The notes under the pieces were generated by a model. That model ran no database searches, had not been told where the DNA came from, and worked only from the letters and a program-made list of their open reading frames with translations. From an uncultured bacterium (GTDB taxonomy: Bacteria > Armatimonadota > UBA5829 > DSUL01), in contig CALCJH010000043.1 of the NCBI GenBank assembly GCA_937967775.1, forward strand, positions 1 through 6,151: 6,151 nucleotides of DNA. Reading direction: 5' to 3'. Position numbers and translations under genes: made by a program. Shown here one piece after another: positions 1 through 5,542 of the stretch (the stretch's first letter is position 1; each line of letters opens with the position of its first letter).

Positions 1-130
1 CGGGCCGGTTCGTGTAGACCAGATACTCGTTCTCCGGAGCCACTCTCCCCAGTGCAGCCAGCAGCTCCGTGGTGTGCCGCGCAATTCCGCCAATGGCTCC
101 GATGGGCCGCCCGAAATAACCGACCTTCAC
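1..130 (-). CDS. N-terminus of a GT4-type glycosyltransferase, cut by the left window edge
   Basis: A GTG at 128-130 forms a GTGA overlap with the stop of the gene before it and opens a frame that runs to the window edge, giving 43 residues. The start MKVGYFGRPIGAIGGIARHT and the following ELLAALGRVAPENEYLVYT match the opening of GT4 transferases: first beta strand, Gly-rich loop (GAIGGIAR, 11-18), first helix, then a P..EY.VYT strand seen in many mannosyltransferase-like GT4 proteins. A strong GGAGGA five bases before the GTG supports the start. It continues the coupled gene chain. Only the N-terminal fragment is visible, so the catalytic half, activity and sugar specificity cannot be judged. 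Confidence 0.8.
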   Translation of the reverse strand, partial: MKVGYFGRPIGAIGGIARHTTELLAALGRVAPENEYLVYTNRP

Positions 131-1296
131 GGCGCTCCTCCAGCAGTCTCGCGATGCGACTTCCGCCCGAGGTGACCTTCTTCCAGCGTCCGCTCATACA
201 CTGCTACGGTCGCAGCACATATGCGTCGCCAGTCGAAAGCCCGTCCCAGTTCTCGCGCTCCCGCTGTAACCTGTTCCCGAAGCGTAGCGTCCTCCAGCAC
301 GGCACGAAGATACTGTGCGAGTTCCTGATGGTTACCCGGCCGGGCCAACATCATATTGACGCCGTGCCGGAACTCCCGCGGAGTTGCACGAGACCGTGTC
401 GTCACCACCGGACGCCCGTGGGTCAGCGCCGCCAAAAGCGAGCCCCGGCGCATCGTCGCCCCGTCTTCGAAAGGCAGCACAACCACATCCGAAGCAAGAA
501 GCAGAGACGATGCTTCCCTACCCTCCCGGTAACCAGCCCAGAAGACATCGGAAGCGATACCAAGTCCCTCCATGAGATCTTGGAGTGATTTCCGGTAAGA
601 CACCTCAGGGTCCGGGCAGACAACGGTCACGCTCAAGGAACGGGCGCGCATCGCAGCAGCGCAAGCACGCAACAGCGTTTCTACTCCCTTTCCGGGCCGC
701 ACGAACCCGAAGAAAAGCGCAACATCGTTTCCGGCAGGCACTCCAAGGGAATGCAACATCTCTTTTCCGTGCTCGCGGGTGCCTGTAAGCGGAATGTTGC
801 TGCCGATGGGAATGAGATCAAGCCGCTCCTGAGTCATCCAACGGCCAATCAGCTCCCGGTCCTGGGCGTTCGTGACGATGACCCTTCGAGAGAATCCCAC
901 ATTCAGGAGCTGCTTGAGACGCCCGCCCCACGGGGCCATACAATACTCATGCAGCGTGGTGATGACAGGAACACCGCGTCGCGACATCAGCGCCGGAAGC
1001 ACATGGATTCCCCAGTGCCCGTGATAGCGATACGCGGGAAACTGGATATGGACAATGTCCGGCTCGCGCTCCGCAAGATTCCTCGCCAGAGCAAATGCAG
1101 ACCGCACCCCCCAGTCTTTCGCTAGACAGTCCGCCGGCACAGCGGGGTCTGCGTGCGCATCCAGCCCGCATGTGGTCACCACCCGGGCATCCACTCCCAG
1201 ATCGCGGAGTCCTGCGCACAGGCGGCGTGTGTAATCCGCCACACCGCAGCGGTCCGGCGGATACGTCCCGCAGACAATGTCTACCCGCAGACTCAC
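127..1296 (-). CDS. GT4-type glycosyltransferase with variant donor-site motif
   Basis: This is a GT-B transferase of 389 residues, predicted cytoplasmic. The N-terminal half has YPPDRCGVADYTRRL (12-26), a typical GT4 opening with a Gly-rich loop and first helix, then HIQFPAYRY (83-91) and TLHEY (114-118). The donor half has LIPIGSNIP (161-169), FFGFVRPGKGVETLL (195-209) and PFEDGATMRRGSLLAAL (275-291), followed by THGRPVVTTRS (292-302). The standard E-x7-E is replaced: by alignment the two positions are Thr281 and Ala289, with an acidic E277-D278 nearby and a conserved-looking RRGS. From memory, this PF.DG...RRGS...AL.HG.PVVTT pattern recurs in a subgroup of GT4-like proteins, so I read it as a subfamily trait, not decay. 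It starts at GTG 1294-1296 in a GTGA overlap with the GT9 gene, with GGAGA 9 bases upstream. Its TGA stop overlaps the GTG of the following gene. Donor and acceptor are unknown. Confidence 0.9.
   Translation of the reverse strand: MSLRVDIVCGTYPPDRCGVADYTRRLCAGLRDLGVDARVVTTCGLDAHADPAVPADCLAKDWGVRSAFALARNLAEREPDIVHIQFPAYRYHGHWGIHVLPALMSRRGVPVITTLHEYCMAPWGGRLKQLLNVGFSRRVIVTNAQDRELIGRWMTQERLDLIPIGSNIPLTGTREHGKEMLHSLGVPAGNDVALFFGFVRPGKGVETLLRACAAAMRARSLSVTVVCPDPEVSYRKSLQDLMEGLGIASDVFWAGYREGREASSLLLASDVVVLPFEDGATMRRGSLLAALTHGRPVVTTRSRATPREFRHGVNMMLARPGNHQELAQYLRAVLEDATLREQVTAGARELGRAFDWRRICAATVAVYERTLEEGHLGRKSHRETAGGAP
136..141 (-). promoter_or_regulatory. Shine-Dalgarno GGAGGA for the gene cut by the left edge
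   Basis: GGAGGA is five bases before the GTG at 128-130, within the last codons of the preceding glycosyltransferase gene. It is the main evidence, with the protein similarity, that a new gene begins here. Confidence 0.75.
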
Positions 1297-2306
1297 CGGG
1301 GCGCATCTCCAGCCAGCGTCAGCGCCGCGTCGGCCAACTCCTCGGGAGTGGCATCCTCCAACGTGAACAGACGCCTGCGAGGCGGAGGTGTCCAGGGAGC
1401 CCAGACCCGAGGGTCACCCATCACAAACACCGCTGCGACAGGAGCGCCCATCGCAGCCGCCAGATGCATCGGACCGCTGTCATTACCGGCGAAAACGGCG
1501 CATCGGGAGAGTATCGCCGCCAGAACCGGCACCGTCGTTTTCCCTGCCAGGCTGGCAGCTGCCTTGGGCTTCTTCATGGCTCTAAGCACGGTCTCGACGC
1601 GCTGAGTCTCCTCCCCTGTTCCGATCAACACCACTCGCAGCCCTCCCTCCACCAACCGGTCGCAGACATCCGAAAAGTGCTCTGCATCCCACGTGCGGTC
1701 GCCAGAACTAGCGCCGGGATGCACGCAAGCAAACGGGGTTCCCTGCAGACCCTCCTCGCGAAGCAGCTCCGCCGCCTGCGCGCTGGCAGTCTCGCCCGGA
1801 CGGAGCTCGAATTCGGCCGCCGCGGTATCCCCGCCGGCAAGCGCGGCAAGCTGCAGGTTCACCGGGACTTCATGTTCGCCGTCCCCCTGCTCCAGCACAT
1901 GTGTCAACAGAAAAGGAAAGCGCTCCCGATACTCTGCGCCGGCGTGCCGCACCTTCCCGAACCCCGCCCGGAGCGGAATGCCCGCCAGCCACGCCTTCAA
2001 CGCCATGCCGGTTTCCTGCGTGGACAGAAACACGGCATCGTAACGCCCGCCGCGCAACTTCATTACTTCGCGCAGTTTGGCCCGGACACCGGTGGGGGCA
2101 GGCCACTGTGTCCGCACGATGCGATCCACAGAAGGACACATCTGGAAGACCGCTTCCCCGACCGCTGTTCCGGCCAGAATGTGGATTTCGGCATCCGGCA
2201 ATGCCTGCCGGAAAGCCCGCGCCACAGGGATGAACAACACGCAGTCGCCCAGCTTCTGAATGCGCGTCAGCAAGACGCGTCCGAAAGCTCTCTTCGCCCC
2301 ATTCAT
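1293..2306 (-). CDS. GT9-family glycosyltransferase (heptosyltransferase WaaC/WaaF-like)
   Basis: The protein has 337 residues, the usual length for GT9. The N-terminal LLTRIQKLGDCVLFIPVAR (12-30) is the typical acceptor-domain opening, with D21 at the position of the catalytic Asp of heptosyltransferase WaaC. The C-terminal half has ACVHPGASSGDRTW (193-206), a LAGKTT motif (253-258), and the family hallmark GNDSGPMHLAAAMGAPV (274-290), followed by DPRVWAPW (298-305). Characterised members transfer heptose from ADP-heptose to the lipopolysaccharide core, but GT9 proteins also occur in exopolysaccharide loci, where donors are less clear. Here it lies between two GT4 genes in a polysaccharide operon, so a role in a secreted or surface glycan is the better inference. 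Its ATG is within an ATGA overlap; the upstream GGTGGG is a weak, close ribosome site, so translation may depend on coupling to the gene before it. The stop overlaps the next start in GTGA. Confidence 0.92.
   Translation of the reverse strand: MNGAKRAFGRVLLTRIQKLGDCVLFIPVARAFRQALPDAEIHILAGTAVGEAVFQMCPSVDRIVRTQWPAPTGVRAKLREVMKLRGGRYDAVFLSTQETGMALKAWLAGIPLRAGFGKVRHAGAEYRERFPFLLTHVLEQGDGEHEVPVNLQLAALAGGDTAAAEFELRPGETASAQAAELLREEGLQGTPFACVHPGASSGDRTWDAEHFSDVCDRLVEGGLRVVLIGTGEETQRVETVLRAMKKPKAAASLAGKTTVPVLAAILSRCAVFAGNDSGPMHLAAAMGAPVAAVFVMGDPRVWAPWTPPPRRRLFTLEDATPEELADAALTLAGDAPR
1306..1310 (-). promoter_or_regulatory. Shine-Dalgarno GGAGA for the second GT4 gene
   Basis: GGAGA lies 9 bases before the GTG at 1294-1296, inside the end of the GT9 gene. 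It supports GTG as the start and the GTGA overlap as real. Confidence 0.7.
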
Positions 2307-3442
2307 CTTCCCACCAGAGTATGATAAAGCCGTGTCACATCCCTGGCTTCCTGACCGCAGAACCGGAAAACCACGTCCTGCCTCGCCGCCGCCGAGATAC
2401 TGGCCCGCAGCGCGACGTTTTCCAGGAGCCTCAAAATGGCATCCGCGATCTGGTCCGGCTGCTCTACCTCCACAAGCAGGCCGGTCTCACCGTCCCGGAT
2501 GATCTCCTCAGGACCGCCCGAGCGGGTGGCCACCACCGGTATCCCGCAGGCCATCGCTTCCACCACAACCAGCCCGAACGGTTCGCTTCGGGAGGCGAGC
2601 ACGCACACGTCCATCGTCTTATAGACGGATGCCACGTTCTCCACGAATCCTGTGAAGTGCACCCGCCCTTGTAGTCCCAGAGCAAGGATCTCCGAATCCA
2701 GACTCGCGGGATAGTCCCGGTCGTGCGTGAAAAGCGGACTTCCGACCACCAGGAAACGAGCCCGCGGACAGCGCTCTTTCAGTATGCCCGCAGCCCGGAT
2801 GAAATCCAGCTGCCCCTTGTCAGGCGAAATGCGGCTGGCGATGCCGATGACGAAGCAGTTCTCCCACCCCAGGGCGGGCCGCAGCGCCCGGTCCGGCGGG
2901 GCCGCATCGAGCTGCGTCAAATCCACGTCGTTATAGATCACATTCACCGGCAGCCCCGGCAGGAGTGCCTCCAGACGATCCGCAACGCACCGGGTGATGG
3001 CGATGATGGCGTTGCACATCCGAAAAGCCGACGCCCTCGCAGGGTCCAGATAGTCATACAGGTCGCGGCAGTGATAGATAACCGGAAACCCGGCAGATTT
3101 GACGGCAGGAATCACCAGCTCCGGCGCCCAGAACGAGTTCACATGCACCAGGTCGGGCTTCTGGCCGCGCAGCCAGCGCGCAATAGCCCTCTGTGATCTC
3201 CAGAAACCCAGAGGCCGGCGTCGCCTGCGGGTCTCCATCGGCACGTAGGACACCGGAACCCCCTGGAACTCCAGCTTCTCGGCAAGAGGGCCGTGGCCCG
3301 GCAACAGGGCAAGGGGCTCCACCTCCCTGCGGTCGAGCCCCCTGATCAGAGTCGCCAGAGAAATTTCGGCCCCTCCGGGCTCGCTGGTGGCAGAGATATA
3401 GGCAACCCGCAGCGGTATGTGACGGTCCGGCTGTCCGGTCAT
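2303..3442 (-). CDS. GT4-family glycosyltransferase (canonical)
   Basis: This is a retaining GT-B transferase of 379 residues, a normal length for GT4. The N-terminal acceptor half has AYISATSEPGGAEISLATL (14-32), with the PGGAE loop, HVNSFW (100-105) and HCRD (124-127). The donor half has ASRISPDKGQLDFI (202-215), RVHFTGF (260-266), and the full E-x7-E motif, E287 and E295, in SEPFGLVVVEAMACGIPVV (286-304). SGGPEEI (308-314) and TGLLV (320-324) follow. These residues bind the nucleotide-sugar in characterised GT4 enzymes, so this one should be catalytically active. A run of five arginines (72-76) lies in the N-terminal half, where basic residues often help GT4 enzymes sit on acidic membranes. 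It overlaps the previous and next genes by ATGA, and GGAGGA lies 9 bases before its ATG. Its place in an exopolysaccharide operon suggests repeat-unit assembly. The sugar specificity is unknown. Confidence 0.94.
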   Translation of the reverse strand: MTGQPDRHIPLRVAYISATSEPGGAEISLATLIRGLDRREVEPLALLPGHGPLAEKLEFQGVPVSYVPMETRRRRRPLGFWRSQRAIARWLRGQKPDLVHVNSFWAPELVIPAVKSAGFPVIYHCRDLYDYLDPARASAFRMCNAIIAITRCVADRLEALLPGLPVNVIYNDVDLTQLDAAPPDRALRPALGWENCFVIGIASRISPDKGQLDFIRAAGILKERCPRARFLVVGSPLFTHDRDYPASLDSEILALGLQGRVHFTGFVENVASVYKTMDVCVLASRSEPFGLVVVEAMACGIPVVATRSGGPEEIIRDGETGLLVEVEQPDQIADAILRLLENVALRASISAAARQDVVFRFCGQEARDVTRLYHTLVGR

Positions 3443-4398
3443 CGCAGGGATTCCTCCGGCCGCCGCGGCCGCGACAGGTAATCTATAAGTACCCGGTCAG
3501 ATAGCTGGGGGGGAGCTTCCGGCTTTGCAGCCTTCCGCAGCAGGCAAGCAGCATCCCGCTCCGCACGCGCCACTGTGGTGTCGCCTCTGAGAAACCCCTT
3601 GATCTTAATCAGCGTGAGCCAGAACCTGTGCTGCAGAAGGATACCCCGGTCCCGGATATTCCTGCGCAGGAAAAGGATCCGGTTGCGCCACAGAATCCGC
3701 CTGACGGTATCCTCGCTGCTGGAGCGTTCCACCGTAAGATGAGGATGGCGGTGCCACGCGCGGGCATCAGGGCAGTGCACACTCCGCCACCCTCGCCGCC
3801 AGGCCCGCCAGCACAGATCCACGTCCTCCCAGTTGAACGGCGCAAATGCAGGGTCGAATCCCCCCAGATCCAAGAAAAGATCCCGCCGCACCATCATCGC
3901 ACCGCCGGTGGCAAACGCAACATTCACCGGCAGGTCCCCCCACACCCCTGGCCGCTCCGCATCCGGAAAGACCGTATGAAACATTCCGCGAGAGAAGACC
4001 AGGGATGTCACCCCCCCGCTCCCTGCGTCGTCGCTTTCCATCAACCGGAAGGCCACCGCGAAGACGTCGTCCTGCTTGAACATACGGCATGCGGCGGCGA
4101 GGGCGTCCGGGTGAAGCTCCATGTCTGTCATGCAGACTGCCACCACTGCGGCATCCAGATCCCGCACTCCCTGGTTCACCGCCTCGCCGAAGCCGCCGTT
4201 ACACGGACGGATGACTAGACGCACAACCGGGAAGCGCTCGCGGAGCAGGTCCACGCTACTGTCCGTGCTGGCATCGTCCACCACCACGATCTCCCCCCCG
4301 CCAGCCCGCTCCAGAGAATGCAAGACCGTCGGAAGATACTGCGGAAGCAGATCCTGTCCGTTATAGTTCGGGACCACCACCCCGAGGCGGTGACTCAC
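3439..4398 (-). CDS. GT2-family glycosyltransferase (rhamnosyltransferase-like)
   Basis: This GT-A fold transferase should add one sugar from a nucleotide-sugar donor to the growing lipid-linked oligosaccharide on the cytoplasmic face. In its 319 residues I see VVVPNYNG (7-14), the donor-binding VVVDDASTD (38-46), NGGFG (67-71), a metal-site equivalent TDME (91-94) where the family usually has a D-x-D or NND-type motif, ATGGAMMVRR (163-172), GGFDPAF (179-185), and the catalytic-base region NWEDVDLCWRAWRRGW (189-204) with E191-D192. The region after about 232 is rich in Arg and large hydrophobics (RRILWRNRILFLRRNI, 233-248). It may bind the membrane surface but is not a clear transmembrane helix. 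Translation starts at GTG 4396-4398, inside a GTGA overlap with the previous gene, and AGGAGG 8 bases upstream supports this start. The stop overlaps the next start in ATGA. Family membership is firm; donor and acceptor cannot be read from sequence alone. Confidence 0.92.
   Translation of the reverse strand: MSHRLGVVVPNYNGQDLLPQYLPTVLHSLERAGGGEIVVVDDASTDSSVDLLRERFPVVRLVIRPCNGGFGEAVNQGVRDLDAAVVAVCMTDMELHPDALAAACRMFKQDDVFAVAFRLMESDDAGSGGVTSLVFSRGMFHTVFPDAERPGVWGDLPVNVAFATGGAMMVRRDLFLDLGGFDPAFAPFNWEDVDLCWRAWRRGWRSVHCPDARAWHRHPHLTVERSSSEDTVRRILWRNRILFLRRNIRDRGILLQHRFWLTLIKIKGFLRGDTTVARAERDAACLLRKAAKPEAPPQLSDRVLIDYLSRPRRPEESLR
3452..3457 (-). promoter_or_regulatory. Shine-Dalgarno GGAGGA for the canonical GT4 gene
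   Basis: GGAGGA lies 9 bases before the ATG at 3440-3442, within the last codons of the GT2 gene. It supports the start in the ATGA overlap. Confidence 0.8.
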
Positions 4399-5537
4399 GC
4401 AGCCTGCCTCCTGTCCAGCGTGGCGATGAGCAATCCAATGCGCTCTTCGAAACGGACCTCCGTCAGGCTGTACGCAGCCTCACAGGCCGCGCGGCTGTAG
4501 GATGCGAGCAGATCCGGACTTCCGGCCAGCGCCAGCGTCCTGCCGACCATCTCCGCCTCGCTCTTGCAGATAAACCCGCTCCCGCACGTTCGCACCAGTT
4601 CTCGCACTGCGGGACCTGCGTCAACCACCGGAACCGCTCCGGAGAGCATGGCACCCGCCAGCGCTGAAACACAGGCGGCCCAGTGGGACTCGCACGCTCC
4701 GCAGTCCTGACCTCCTGAACACCGGAACCAGACGATGCCGCCACAACCGGTGACAGCATCTCCCCCGGCGGCGCTATCCGCATCGGCAGAAGTGCCTTCC
4801 TGCGAATCCCGGAAATGCCACCCGCTCAGCCCTGCATTACAGGCGTCCCGGAACAGCTCCGCCATTCTTGCCAGGCACCTGCTGCGTCTTTCGCCTTTGT
4901 CTCCGCACAGCGCCAGGATCTCCCCTCCTGCAAAGGCGGGGGTAGATGGCGAGGCTGGAATAAGCAGAAGCGGCAGAGGCAGCTCCTCCGGTTCCACCTT
5001 CCAGCGGCGGCGCACTTCATCCGCCACACATTCCAGCGGGGTGAATATGCGCTGCCAGCTCTCCAGACGACGCTGCTTCTCACGGTCAGAGACCCGGAGA
5101 CCACAACCCTCGACATCGGTCAGGATCTCCGCCTCTCCCCGGTCCACCCGGGGGACGATCAGCCAGCCGCGGACGGCCGGGCAGTATGGCGGGATGCGCT
5201 CGCTCCAGCATACCAGAAGGTCGCTCCCCCGCGCGAAGGAAAGGCTCAACCGGCCTGACAAGAACCTCGCGGCTCGTTGGGACAGGGATGCAGCCAGGTT
5301 GGACAGAAACGCTGCGAATCCTCCAACACCCGTAGACGAGCACCAGCGAAGGTCTCGCCCGCAGATGGCTCCGATCGCCAGGGGGTCTGGAGGCCGGATT
5401 CCGGCCAGCTGAACACGCCAGCCGGCACGCAGAAGTTGCCACGCCACCAATCCCAGCGTGCGGCAAACCAGCTCGTCTGCCCAGCACTCCGCGTAGATTG
5501 AGGCTCGGGGACCCACCGCCTCCTTTCGGTCCGGCAT
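4395..5537 (-). CDS. Divergent, cysteine-rich glycosyltransferase-like protein (GT-B/GT4-like)
   Basis: The protein has 380 residues and no predicted signal peptide or clear membrane segment. I do not recognise a named family. The N-terminal part (about 12-46) reads like the first strand and helix of a GT-B fold, and the C-terminal part (about 283-372) resembles the GT4 donor half: ALAGAMLSGAVPVVDAGPAV (292-311) lines up with the usual EAMACGxPVVAT segment, followed by a VRELV, GFI and helical pattern. Both glutamates of the GT4 E-x7-E motif are absent; by alignment the positions hold Ala285 and Gly293. There are 19 cysteines, against 5 to 9 in each of the full-length transferases nearby, including C265-x7-C273-x5-C279-x2-C282 after a low-complexity Asp/Ala/Gly stretch (about 245-262). 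It sits directly after the kinase and overlaps the next gene by 4 bases (GTGA). It may be an active but divergent transferase, or a degenerate partner. The start is uncertain: ATG at 5537 follows a weak GAGAGGG, while a strong AAAGGAGG lies just inside the gene, upstream of GTG codon 8. Confidence 0.7.
   Translation of the reverse strand: MPDRKEAVGPRASIYAECWADELVCRTLGLVAWQLLRAGWRVQLAGIRPPDPLAIGAICGRDLRWCSSTGVGGFAAFLSNLAASLSQRAARFLSGRLSLSFARGSDLLVCWSERIPPYCPAVRGWLIVPRVDRGEAEILTDVEGCGLRVSDREKQRRLESWQRIFTPLECVADEVRRRWKVEPEELPLPLLLIPASPSTPAFAGGEILALCGDKGERRSRCLARMAELFRDACNAGLSGWHFRDSQEGTSADADSAAGGDAVTGCGGIVWFRCSGGQDCGACESHWAACVSALAGAMLSGAVPVVDAGPAVRELVRTCGSGFICKSEAEMVGRTLALAGSPDLLASYSRAACEAAYSLTEVRFEERIGLLIATLDRRQAA
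4407..4412 (-). promoter_or_regulatory. Shine-Dalgarno AGGAGG for the GT2 gene
   Basis: AGGAGG lies 8 bases before the GTG at 4396-4398, inside the end of the preceding gene. It fixes the non-ATG start of the GT2 gene and fits coupled translation across the GTGA overlap. Confidence 0.85.
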
Positions 5538-5542
5538 CCCTC

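Noticed and set aside
52..588. A 178-codon open frame on the plus strand
   Set aside because: It is antisense to the second GT4 gene and the partial gene at the left edge; composition is that of a shadow frame.
1095..2324. A 409-codon open frame on the plus strand, longer than any gene called here
   Set aside because: It lies antisense to the GT9 gene and the start of the second GT4 gene, both of which have clear family motifs and coupled starts. Its translation is rich in Arg, Pro, His and Gln with no recognisable domain, as expected for an antisense frame in GC-rich coding DNA.
3628..4218. A 196-codon open frame on the plus strand
   Set aside because: It is antisense to the GT2 gene, whose motifs are unmistakable; the translation is Pro/His/Arg-rich and matches nothing I know.
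4735..5412. A 225-codon open frame on the plus strand opposite the divergent glycosyltransferase-like gene
   Set aside because: Its product is Ser/Arg/Pro-rich without a domain. Because the minus-strand gene here is itself unusual I considered this frame the real one, but the minus-strand frame is longer, has GT-B-like features and overlaps the next gene by exactly 4 bases with a good ribosome site.
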